This document shows positions 37,490 to 45,783 of a stretch of 64,000 nt of DNA, piece by piece (the stretch's first letter is position 1; the number at the start of each line of letters is the position of its first letter). A program made the translations under genes and the position numbers. Source of the stretch: an uncultured Schlesneria sp. (GTDB lineage: Bacteria; Planctomycetota; Planctomycetia; Planctomycetales; Planctomycetaceae); the NCBI GenBank assembly GCA_903904835.1, contig CAIVEI010000145.1, positions 33,477-97,476 on the forward strand, read 5' to 3'. The notes under the pieces were generated by a model. It saw only the letters and a list, made by a program, of their open reading frames with translations. It was not told where the DNA came from and ran no database searches.

Positions 37490-37852
37490 TCAGGAAAAAC
37501 GAGTCAGTAACATCAGGGAACCGATGGCCATCGCGAGGCCTGCGACTTCGTAGGCGTTGAGTTTTTCCTGGAAAAACACGACGCCGATCGTCGTCAGCAA
37601 CAAGACCATGGCGACGGAATAGACGACGCTAACCGTCGCGAGCTTCAGGTGCTTCATGACAAACAGCCACCCGAATGCAGTCGAAGCATAAAGGCAAAAG
37701 CCGATATAGAACCAGGGGGACCGAAACGAGTTCTTTTCCTGGCTGGCCAGCTTGAGGAAATAATCACCCACAACCCCAATGACGCTGAACAGCAGGGTCA
37801 CGACGACCGCGAGATTCGTTCGATCCACAGCATCCCCAATCGAAAAAGTCAC
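37490..37852 (-). CDS. Half-size EamA/SMR-like four-TM transporter
   Basis: 120 residues from GTG at 37852, which overlaps the YbjQ-family stop by 4 nt (GTGA). Four hydrophobic segments (VVVTLLFSVIGVVGDYFLKLA, WFYIGFCLYASTAFGWLFV, SVVYSVAMVLLLTTIGVVFF, AGLAMAIGSLMLL) and the EAM-type SVVYSV...FQEKLN pattern place it among half-EamA or small-multidrug-resistance-like proteins, which usually work as dimers. Substrate unknown. Translationally coupled to the YbjQ gene. Confidence 0.78.
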   Translation of the reverse strand: MTFSIGDAVDRTNLAVVVTLLFSVIGVVGDYFLKLASQEKNSFRSPWFYIGFCLYASTAFGWLFVMKHLKLATVSVVYSVAMVLLLTTIGVVFFQEKLNAYEVAGLAMAIGSLMLLTRFS

Positions 37853-38205
37853 GCAGTTCCGTTCAATGGCTCGATGACGACAGCGGTTCCGTAACAAAGG
37901 ACTTCGGTCGCGTTACCGGTGCTGACGACTTCGGCTGCGTCGTAATTGACACCGACAATTGCATTCGCCCCGACTTCTTTGGCATGTTGAACCATTTGAT
38001 CGTAGGCGTGGCCGCGGGCCTGCTCGCACATTTCGGTGTAAGCACCGATCTGGCCTCCGATGATATTTTTCAAACCACCAAAAATTCCCTGTGCAATAGT
38101 GGGTGCGCGAACCGTGATACCGCGAACCAATCCTCGATATTCAACGATCTTGTAGCCTTCAATCGAAAAGGTAGTCGTGACGAATAGGTCTGGCGTCTGG
38201 GGCAT
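37849..38205 (-). CDS. YbjQ/UPF0145 family protein
   Basis: 118 residues from ATG at 38205 with AGGAGA 7 nt before it. The YbjQ fold is clear: FVTTTFSIEGYKIVEYRGLVRGITVRAPTI (read in two parts), GGQIGAYTEMCEQARGHA and VGANAIVGVNYDAAEV. The family forms pentameric heavy-metal-binding-like rings of unknown function. Coupled by a 4-nt overlap to the four-TM transporter, which suggests the two act together. Confidence 0.92.
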   Translation of the reverse strand: MPQTPDLFVTTTFSIEGYKIVEYRGLVRGITVRAPTIAQGIFGGLKNIIGGQIGAYTEMCEQARGHAYDQMVQHAKEVGANAIVGVNYDAAEVVSTGNATEVLCYGTAVVIEPLNGTA

Positions 38206-38497
38206 GATAAATCTCCTGATGGATGACAATCGTATGTATGGTTAACTGGTGATTCGGTTGTTTGATTTATGAAATCGAAGTCGCCTTAGACATCGTTACG
38301 AGACGTGATGAGATTGACAATGAAGTTGCAAGGAATTCCTCGTTGGATAACATTTCAACGCAATGACACCGAATTCTTCGTCTGACATGAATTCGATGAG
38401 TAACCCAGTCAATTGGCTTGAGTGCTTCGTCATGGGTAGAATGCCACGCCACTCAGAATACTCGGAGATTCCTCAAGAGATAGGCACGAGGTGCGAC

Positions 38498-40813
38498 ATG
38501 GCGAAACTGCGTCTGATCGTGTGTCTGGTGTTTGCGATTTGCGTAATTGAGTCGGTCGGATACGGTGACGAGAAGGCATCGAAACCCGTAGCGGGCTCTC
38601 GAAAGCCGTTCAATCTTCAGCGCCGCGAATTGTGGACGACGGGCAATATTCACGGATCGCCTGAACCATCTGATCCCTATACGACCGAGAATGCCTTTCC
38701 GAAGCTACGTTTTTTCGAGCCCTTGTCGGTTGGTCTTGTGCCGGGTCAGCAGCGATTCGGCGTGGCGACTCGGCCGGGAAAAATCTTTACTTTTGAAATT
38801 CGATCGGATGTCGATCAGCCGAAGTTACTGCTGGATCTCAACAAGGTCACCTACGCCCTGGCTTTCCATCCTCAGTTCGCAACCAATGGATACTTCTTTG
38901 TGATGTACGTTCGCGATCCGGGATCGACCGAACCGAACGGCAGCCGGATTTCTCGATTCCAGGTTGACCCGCTTGGTCTGCTTGTCGCTGACATCAAGAC
39001 CGAAAAAGTGATTCTTGAATGGCCGTCAGGGGGACACAACGGTGGCTGCATTCGGTTTGGCGGGGATGGATACCTGTACGTGGCAACCGGGGATGGTAGT
39101 GGGATCGCTGATGGGTTGCAGACAGGGCAGGATATTTCCGATCTGCTGGGTTCGATCCTGAGAATCGATGTCGATCATCCTGATGCAAATCAGGCGTATT
39201 CGATTCCCAAGGACAATCCCTTCGTGGGAACACCGGGAGCACGAGGTGAGATCTGGTCTTTCGGTCATCGACAAGTCTGGAAATTCAGCTTTGACAACCA
39301 GAATCGCCTGTGGGCCGGGGAAGTCGGCCAGGACCTGTGGGAGATGGTGTATCTGATTCAGAAAGGTGGCAACTACGGCTGGAGCGTCAACGAGGGAAAG
39401 CACCCGTTTCGACCTGAACGAACTAAGGGGCCGGGCGATTTTCAAGCTCCGCTGGTCGAGCATTCGCACACTGATTTTCGATCGCTGACGGGCGGTTACG
39501 TCTTTCAATCGAACCGGCTTCCGGAATTAAAGGGAGCCTATATTTACGGTGACTACGACACCGGCAAGCTCTGGTCGCTGAAGGTTAACGGAAATCAAGT
39601 CACTGAAAGCCGGGAACTGGCGGACACGCAGATTCGAATTGTGGAATTTGCACAGGACTCAACGGGTGAAGTCTATCTGGTGGACTTTGCCGGAGGGGGA
39701 TTTCATCGGATTGTGGTCTCGCCACCGCAGGTCCAGTCAAAACCGTTTCCGCGCAAGTTGAGTGAGACAGGCCTGTTTGCATCGACCAAAGATCATATTC
39801 CAGCGGTCGGATTGATTCCTTATTCTGTCAATGCACCGCTCTGGTCCGATGGAGCGGAAAAGGATCGGTTCATCGCGTTGCCGGGCGATTCCAGCATTCA
39901 ATTCGATAGCGTTGTCTATCCGCATGGACCTGAATACCCCGACGTGGGCTGGCGATTCCCCGATGGGACGGTGTTGGTCAAAACGTTTTCGATCGAAATG
40001 GAGACGGGGAAACCAGACAGCAGTCAGCGACTGGAAACTCGCATTATGCAATATCGCAAAATGCCGGGTAACGACGACGAGTACGGTGCGCAATATTGGA
40101 CAGGATACACATATGTCTGGAATGCCGAACAGACAGATGCGGAATTGCTGGCTGCAGAAGGACTCGATCGCCAATTGACCATCAAAGATGTGTCAGCACC
40201 GGGTGGCCAGCGGGAACAAGTTTGGCGGTTTCCCAGTCGGGCCGAATGTATGCTATGTCACACCATGGCTTCGAAGTATGCGTTGGGTGTTACGACGCTG
40301 CAGATGAATAAGCCTCATGATTACGGCGGTCAGGTTGGGAATCAGTTGTCGGTCCTGGATCAACTTGGCGTGTTTGAAACGAAGTTGCCAAAGCCGCCCG
40401 AGGAATTGCCACGGCTAGTGGACTATCATCATTCAACCGCGAGTCTTAACTTGCGTGCTCGATCGTATCTCCATGCCAATTGTGCGCACTGTCACCGCAA
40501 GTGGGGTGGAGGGAACGCGGAATTCGAGCTGCAGGCATCAAGCCCGTTGTCAGAGACATTAACTGTCAACACTCGCCCGGGCCAAGGGGCGTTTAAGCTT
40601 CGCGACCCGCGGATTATCGTCCCCGGTGAACCAGAACGGTCACTGGTGCTCGAACGAATGAAGCTCGAAGGCTTAGGACGAATGCCACACATCGCTTCCA
40701 GACGCGTCGATCACGATGCGGTCAACGTTGTCAGTGAATGGATCGCCGGTCTGGGTAAAACAAGTTCGCTTGAATCGTCTGGGGTCATACATCCGCGACA
40801 GTTCAAGCCATAA
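38498..40813 (+). CDS. PQQ-type sugar (glucose/sorbosone) dehydrogenase with C-terminal di-haem region
   Basis: 771 residues from ATG at 38498, preceded by GAGGTG. Signal peptide MAKLRLIVCLVFAICVIESV. Residues ~70-420 form the six-bladed GSDH propeller (LALAFHPQFATNGYFFVMY-type strands, GGHNGGCIRFGGDGYLYVATGDG, GHRQVWKFSFD, GEVGQDLWEM, GGNYGWSVNEG). The C-terminal ~330 residues contain two CxxCH motifs, CMLCHTMASK and CAHCHRKWGG, so two c-type haems are likely. This is a secreted or periplasmic sugar oxidase passing electrons to the haems. Confidence 0.9.
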   Translation: MAKLRLIVCLVFAICVIESVGYGDEKASKPVAGSRKPFNLQRRELWTTGNIHGSPEPSDPYTTENAFPKLRFFEPLSVGLVPGQQRFGVATRPGKIFTFEIRSDVDQPKLLLDLNKVTYALAFHPQFATNGYFFVMYVRDPGSTEPNGSRISRFQVDPLGLLVADIKTEKVILEWPSGGHNGGCIRFGGDGYLYVATGDGSGIADGLQTGQDISDLLGSILRIDVDHPDANQAYSIPKDNPFVGTPGARGEIWSFGHRQVWKFSFDNQNRLWAGEVGQDLWEMVYLIQKGGNYGWSVNEGKHPFRPERTKGPGDFQAPLVEHSHTDFRSLTGGYVFQSNRLPELKGAYIYGDYDTGKLWSLKVNGNQVTESRELADTQIRIVEFAQDSTGEVYLVDFAGGGFHRIVVSPPQVQSKPFPRKLSETGLFASTKDHIPAVGLIPYSVNAPLWSDGAEKDRFIALPGDSSIQFDSVVYPHGPEYPDVGWRFPDGTVLVKTFSIEMETGKPDSSQRLETRIMQYRKMPGNDDEYGAQYWTGYTYVWNAEQTDAELLAAEGLDRQLTIKDVSAPGGQREQVWRFPSRAECMLCHTMASKYALGVTTLQMNKPHDYGGQVGNQLSVLDQLGVFETKLPKPPEELPRLVDYHHSTASLNLRARSYLHANCAHCHRKWGGGNAEFELQASSPLSETLTVNTRPGQGAFKLRDPRIIVPGEPERSLVLERMKLEGLGRMPHIASRRVDHDAVNVVSEWIAGLGKTSSLESSGVIHPRQFKP

Positions 40814-40845
40814 TCCTGGTGCGTCGTCCAATCTCAATATTCGTC

Positions 40846-40940
40846 TGCCACTGGATGACCGTCTTCGGTCGCCCAGTGCTCATCGATCGCCTGGAAAATA
40901 GGGAAGACACTACGACGGAGAAGACTCCGATGCAGTGGCA
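40846..40940. repeat. Palindromic intergenic element, family B, copy 2
   Basis: 95 bp with perfect 8-bp terminal inverted repeats (TGCCACTG / CAGTGGCA), the ATGACCGTCTTCGGTC block and AAGACTCCGATGCAG. Same design as 29401-29498. It lies in the gap between the convergent dehydrogenase and phosphatase genes. Confidence 0.8.
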
Positions 40941-40990
40941 CACGACCCGAAATCTGCCGCATCAGCACCAATTGGGACGCTCTGATGTCA

Positions 40991-42286
40991 TTATGAAATC
41001 GTTCCGATCACGATCGTACGGTCATCGGATGGTGCGGCGCCGGCCGTAAACTCTTCCACGGATTTCAGCAATGTGGCAATCATCTCTTCCGGATCGGGGG
41101 TACTGACGCTCAGTTCCTGATCGAGTCTTCCCAACCCGTATAGCTCGTTTTCGGGATTCGTGGCTTCAACGATGCCGTCCGTGTACAAGATCAATTGATC
41201 GCCAGGATTCAATTCGACAGAGGCTTCGACCGCTTCGAACATGGTGGTCACACCGAGCGGAAAGTGTTGTGCATGCTGAAGTGAGTAGATTTTCCCCTGT
41301 TCGAATAATCGCCAGCGAGGTGGATTATGCCCGGCTGAGGAATACGTCAGACGGCGTGTCAGTGGATCAAAAATGGCATAAAACGCCGTGACGAACGTAC
41401 CGCTCGAACCGACGTAATGCTGACAAAGCTTGTTATTCAGGTAATTCAGCATATGGCTGGGCGAAATCGTTGTGCCCGGGAAGGCATGTGCGATGCTGTG
41501 CATCACCGCCATCATGACGGCCGCCGGGGTTCCGTGGCCGCTCACATCAGCGATCAATAACCCCCATCGACCGTCTGCTAACGGGAAGAAGTCGTAATAG
41601 TCACCACCCGCGCGACGAGCCGTCTGGTAATGAGCGGCCAGTCGCAAATGAGGAATCTCAGGAAGCGTGATCGGTAACAACGATCTTTGGATGCGTGCGA
41701 CCGCTTTCAGTTCGCGGTCGATTTCTTCGTAGGCATCTTTCAATCGACCGGCGAGCACCAGGTTATTGGTGGCTCGACCAAACAAATTCGCCAGCCAGAC
41801 TGCCTCGGGCAATTTTTCGAAGGAAAACCCGTCTGTGACTCGGCGAGTATGCAATGACATGTTCAGAGACAGCCCCTGATCCATCAGTGGCAGTGCCTGC
41901 AACGATCGCTGGTCGGACAAGTACTCAGCGGCAGGATCATCGGGTGCGACGACCAGATCATTGATAATTCGAGGCTCGTTCCCGTAGATCAAATCGGCCA
42001 GGATTCCACCTGATAACAACGGAAGTCGTGCGGTCTCCTTCCACGGATTAATGTCGACATCCCATTCGCTATAGCGAGTGATTCGAAATTGAGGGTAGGT
42101 CAGACCGCGGCGACTCATCGCCAGCCTGCGGTCGATATGGGGATTCACCTGCCGCATCCGTTCATAATATTCATGAACCATCGATTGCGGATCAGTTTGT
42201 GTACTCAGTTCCCGCATTGTTTCCATGATTTGAGCGAGGCGCTCCTGCCAGCTCTGTAATCGTTCGGGAACGAGGTTTTCCGTCAT
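40991..42286 (-). CDS. SpoIIE/PP2C-type serine phosphatase with N-terminal sensory region
   Basis: 431 residues. ATG at 42286 follows AGGAAG by 5 nt; an in-frame GTG two codons upstream sits too close to that site. The N-terminal half (~1-190) resembles a sensory/GAF-like region. A coiled segment around LKDAYEEIDRELKAVARIQRSLLP leads into the SpoIIE domain: RRAGGDYYDFF, GLLIADVSGHGTPAAVMMAV, YSSAGHNPPRW and LILYTDGIVEATN carry the metal-binding aspartates. Likely dephosphorylates an anti-sigma antagonist; no partner gene is adjacent. Confidence 0.93.
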   Translation of the reverse strand: MTENLVPERLQSWQERLAQIMETMRELSTQTDPQSMVHEYYERMRQVNPHIDRRLAMSRRGLTYPQFRITRYSEWDVDINPWKETARLPLLSGGILADLIYGNEPRIINDLVVAPDDPAAEYLSDQRSLQALPLMDQGLSLNMSLHTRRVTDGFSFEKLPEAVWLANLFGRATNNLVLAGRLKDAYEEIDRELKAVARIQRSLLPITLPEIPHLRLAAHYQTARRAGGDYYDFFPLADGRWGLLIADVSGHGTPAAVMMAVMHSIAHAFPGTTISPSHMLNYLNNKLCQHYVGSSGTFVTAFYAIFDPLTRRLTYSSAGHNPPRWRLFEQGKIYSLQHAQHFPLGVTTMFEAVEASVELNPGDQLILYTDGIVEATNPENELYGLGRLDQELSVSTPDPEEMIATLLKSVEEFTAGAAPSDDRTIVIGTIS

Positions 42287-42739
42287 TGACACTTCCTGCT
42301 TGAATAAAACGTTGCGAGTATCCTACCAGCCCGACTCCCAATTGGCTTCCCTGATCATGGACGAACTCGGTTGATTGGTGCAACAGCAATGTGAGACAAT
42401 CACCCGAAGCTTGCTTGCCAGCAACGTTGTCTTGCAATTAGATCGTCGGAAGTTTGGGGTGCTTTGATGATGTAACGATTGACTGAAAGCCACAAAAATG
42501 GGTGCCACGGTTTTACCGTCTTCGGTAAGGCCGTGCTCTTTGAACGCCCGACCCCAGAACATAAGACTTCCATTGGTTTGTGGGCGCCAGCTTCAGTGGA
42601 GACACCAGATATGCGGAAACGTTCGGCGGCAGATTGGTTCAGTTGCAGCCTTTCTTGAAAGGCACGTCGTTCGGAGCGAAGATGAGAGCTTAAACAATTT
42701 TACCACGTCTGCCGGCAATGACACTCAAAGGATTGATCG
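42287..42739. other. Divergent intergenic region with repeat arm
   Basis: 453 bp between the divergent phosphatase and dehydrogenase genes. It holds one arm of repeat family A (42500-42541) and otherwise no gene was recognised. Promoters for both flanking genes must be here. Confidence 0.4.
42500..42541. repeat. Palindromic element family A, solitary arm
   Basis: 42 nt identical, in inverted orientation, to the right arm of the full element at 18274-18315. The matching second arm is absent downstream, so this is a solo or truncated copy. Confidence 0.85.
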
Positions 42740-43792
42740 ATGCCAACGATTAAAGCACAGGATCTGACGTCATTTACTACGGCAATTTTTGAAAAAAGCC
42801 GCATCCCGTCTGCGGAATCGCAACAGGTGGCTCAATCGCTGGTGCTGGCCAACCTCAAGGGCCATGATTCTCATGGCGTGATCAGAATCATCGAATACGT
42901 TGACTGGGTTGAACGAGGATGGGTGGTTCCGACAGGTCATCTGGAAGTCGTTCGAGAACAACCCTGTATTTTGATCTTGAGCGGAAACTTCGGTTTCGGT
43001 CAGGTGGTTGGCCGCGAGGCATTGACGCTCGGGATCAAAAAGGCGAAGCAAGAAGGAGCCTGTATCCTCTCATTACGCTGCTCCGGCCATCTTGGCCGAG
43101 TCGGCGAGTTCATGGAAATGGCGGCCGAAGCGGGGCTTGTCGGCTTTGGGATGACCAATACTCATGGTGCAGGAGTTCTCGTTGCTCCGCACGGTGGTTG
43201 CGAACGGCGACTGAGTGCCAATCCGCTTGTGGGAGGTGCACCGTTATCGGATGAGTCTGCTCTCGTGATGGATATGTCGACATGTACCGTTGCTGAGGGA
43301 AAAATCAAAGTCGCCAGGAACAAGGGCGAGCAACTGGCCCCTGGGCTATTCGTCAACGGCCAAGGTGAGCCGTCCACGAGTCCTGAAGAGTACTACGCGG
43401 ACCCACCCGGCGCGTTGCTGCCAATGTCAGGCCATAAGGGATTTGCGTTATCCATGTTCTGCGAAGTGTTCGCCGGTGCGTTGACTGGGGCAGGGTGCAG
43501 CAAGTCTGGAGCGTCACGAGTGGCAAACGGTTTCATGGCGTTTTTACTCGATCCCGCCGCATTCTGCGGAACCGAGTTTTACGCCAGCGAGATTGAAGCC
43601 CTGGGGAAATTCGTCAAATCGAGTCGACTGATGACCGGGTTTGATGAGATTCTGTTGCCGGGCGAGCCAGAATCTCGCGAACGATCCCGTCGCGAAGCTG
43701 CGGGAATTCCGATCGATGAAACCACGTGGAAAAAGATCTGCAATATTGCGTCTTCGAAGGATGTTCCGATACCTGAGATCGACCACGAATGA
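42740..43792 (+). CDS. Ldh2-family (malate/lactate/ureidoglycolate-type) dehydrogenase
   Basis: 350 residues. Rossmann-unlike NAD(P)-dependent oxidoreductase of the Ldh_2 family: LKGHDSHGVIRI, GFGQVVGREALTLGI, MTNTHGAGVLVAPHGG, RRLSANPLVGG, SALVMDMSTCTVAEGKIKVARNKGEQL, PMSGHKGFALSMFCEVFAGALTGAG and PGEPESRERSRREAAGIPI are in family order. Residue counts and the ending match. Substrate (malate, sulfolactate, ureidoglycolate or a sugar acid) cannot be fixed. Monocistronic. Confidence 0.93.
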   Translation: MPTIKAQDLTSFTTAIFEKSRIPSAESQQVAQSLVLANLKGHDSHGVIRIIEYVDWVERGWVVPTGHLEVVREQPCILILSGNFGFGQVVGREALTLGIKKAKQEGACILSLRCSGHLGRVGEFMEMAAEAGLVGFGMTNTHGAGVLVAPHGGCERRLSANPLVGGAPLSDESALVMDMSTCTVAEGKIKVARNKGEQLAPGLFVNGQGEPSTSPEEYYADPPGALLPMSGHKGFALSMFCEVFAGALTGAGCSKSGASRVANGFMAFLLDPAAFCGTEFYASEIEALGKFVKSSRLMTGFDEILLPGEPESRERSRREAAGIPIDETTWKKICNIASSKDVPIPEIDHE

Positions 43793-44383
43793 CCTGGCGC
43801 GGGCTTCGGCGACAAATCAATCACGAGAAGAATTTAAGCCACGAAAAACACGAAAAAAACGCTCGAGGCGAGCCGAGGTGCGCTACGCGATGTCGTTTTA
43901 CAATCAGATTTCGCCGCGAATGCGGGCGAGTTTGGTTCACAGAGCATCACTGTCTACAGCCAAGACGCAATGCCCAGTCAATGACATATCGATCTGGCGC
44001 GAAGGGGATCAGACAGCCGTTCCGTTCGGGGGCGGCGTGGGAAACGGATTGCGCCACCAGCCACCAGCGAAAAATCTCTCGTGAGCACCTTCCAAACGTT
44101 AAGAACATATTTCTTGTTTTTATTGACGTGCGACAAAAATGATATTAAAGTGATGTCGCATGGTGTGAGGTGGGGGCGAAGAAATCCGCAAGGATCGAGC
44201 CGAAGCGGCGGAAGCATTGAGAGTGAACGGAAAGACCGGGCAAACGAATTCTTATCTTGATCTAGTCTACTTACCACTCTCTCATCAACTACTTTCTGGC
44301 CGTTACGGCCTGGCTCGCCTGGATTTCCAAAACCAAAACCTGACGACGATAATTGATCTTTGACATCTCGGAATGCATTAACA

Positions 44384-44426
44384 ACGGATCGCCCCCGCAA
44401 ACGCTATTCATTGCGGGCTGATCCGT
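44384..44426. repeat. Stem-loop in gene-free region
   Basis: Arms ACGGATCGCCCCCGCAA (44384-44400) and TTGCGGGCTGATCCGT (44411-44426) pair over about 14 bp with a mismatch or bulge and a 10-nt loop. No poly-T tract follows. Function not apparent. Confidence 0.55.
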
Positions 44427-44451
44427 GGCGGTTCGTTGCTTGCCTTGGCAA

Positions 44452-45640
44452 TTTCTCGGTTTGGGAAATGAAAATGAAGAGTGATCACGAAAGCACGAAA
44501 GTTCGAAATCACGAAAAGGAGGCAGGCAAACTCGATCGAAGTCGATCGAACTGCGTCGAACTCGAACGAACTCGAACACATTAAAAAACGGGGTAACAAA
44601 ATGCCAAGCCCCTATGAATTACGGGGAATGGTCGAAGTCGGTCGAACTCGAACAAACTTTGACACCAAATTCCTTGGCGCGCGATGGCAGCCGAATGGAA
44701 GAGAAGATTTTTGAACAGAAGTTAAGGAGGGTAACGAAGGGAAGAAGATGGCAATTAGCAGGAAGACTCTTTTCAATGCCGTTCGTCCATAGTTGATCAT
44801 GTTGGCGAAGTTGGCCAAGTTCAATCCTGCGAAAAAGCCTATGAAATACGGAAGTAGGCCAACTTGGCCAACTTTTGTTTCGATGTTCTGGAGAACAAAA
44901 AATGGGACATCCACCTTGAAGCTCGGAGTCAGTCCCGGTTTTGTTCCAGCACAACAGATTGCGTTTTTTCGTGCTTTCATTCTTTCGTGTTTTCGTGATC
45001 CTCTTTGCATTTTCGAGGTTTGGGAAATGAAGATGAAAACGGATCACGAAAACACGAAAGTTCGAAATCACGAAAAAGAGGAAGGCAAACTCGATCGAAG
45101 TCGCGCGAGGTCGGGTGAACTTTTTAACGACGGAACCAAGGGGACCGGCCGCCAAAAGCCTATGAATTATGGGAAATGGTCGAACTCGCGCGAACTCGCT
45201 CGAACTTTGACAGCAAATTCTGCGTTAGCGTGTTGACAGCAGAACTGAAGTGAATGAAGAATCCGAAGGCTTACGCCGCTCGGCTCGCCTCGAAGGAGCG
45301 ATGGGATTCGAACTCGATCGAACTGCTTCGAACTTGATCGAACTCGAACACCTCCAAAAAACGGGGAAACGATCGCGAAAACCCTATGAATTATGAGGAA
45401 TGGTCGAAGTCGATCGAACTTTGACACCAATTTTCTCGGAGCGCGACGACAGCAGAATCGAAGAGAAGAATTTTGAACAGAAGTTAAGGAAGGTAACGAA
45501 GGGAAGAAGATGGCATTTGGCAGGAAGACTCTTCTTAATGCCGTTCGTCTATGTTTACGAAGTTGGCCAAGTTCGAACTCGCGAAAATGCCTATAAAATA
45601 TGGAAGTTGGCCAACTTGGCCAACTTTTTTTCGATGATTC
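44452..45640. repeat. Diverged repeat modules in three copies
   Basis: Copy 1 (about 44452-44880), copy 2 (about 45010-45230, partial) and copy 3 (about 45300-45640, lacking the first part) share ordered blocks: a CACGAAAGTTCGAAATCACG block; TCGAACTCG microrepeats; CTATGAATTA block followed by ATGGTCGAA; GAAGAGAAGA...GAACAGAAGTTAAGG followed by GGTAACGAAGGGAAGAAG; and palindromic TTGGCCAA copies. Copies 1 and 3 match over about 290 nt by eye. The order is kept but the copies are diverged, so they are old. Confidence 0.7.
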
Positions 45641-45783
45641 GTTGGGACTTCGAAGACTTGTCCGCACCCTACGAAAACTGACAGTGGCACAGAACCCTAA
45701 CTTTAAGCCGTGACAACTCGCTAGGGCAAAGGCCCGTTAACCACCTCCGAAGGGGGGTGGGGTTTCGTTTTGGCAGGGGTTTT

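Larger units (their letters stand above)
43793..45783. other. 2-kb gene-free region built of repeat modules
   Basis: No coding frame here has a recognisable protein. The block contains CACGAAA motifs (from 43836), TCGAACTCG-type microrepeats, a stem-loop at 44384-44426 and three diverged copies of a larger module (see the repeat entry at 44452-45640). Frames on either strand are translations of the repeats. No transposase or RNA gene was recognised. Confidence 0.6.

Noticed and set aside
44612..45155. Open frames in the gene-free block (for example 44612-45010 and 44619-45155, minus strand)
   Set aside because: Their translations are just the repeat modules read through and differ between copies by frameshift; no protein family is recognised.
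45298..45320. tRNA-like T-arm sequence (GGGATTCGAAC)
   Set aside because: Complement resembles a T-loop, but no acceptor or anticodon stem pairs with it. It belongs to the TCGAACTCG microrepeat family.
44520..45440. Possible CRISPR array from TCGAACTCG microrepeats
   Set aside because: Unit length and spacing are irregular, repeats are only 8-9 nt and no spacers of constant size exist.
45740..45781. Hairpin downstream of the MFS gene as terminator
   Set aside because: The pairing (CCACC with GGTGG) is imperfect and no T-tract follows on the minus strand.
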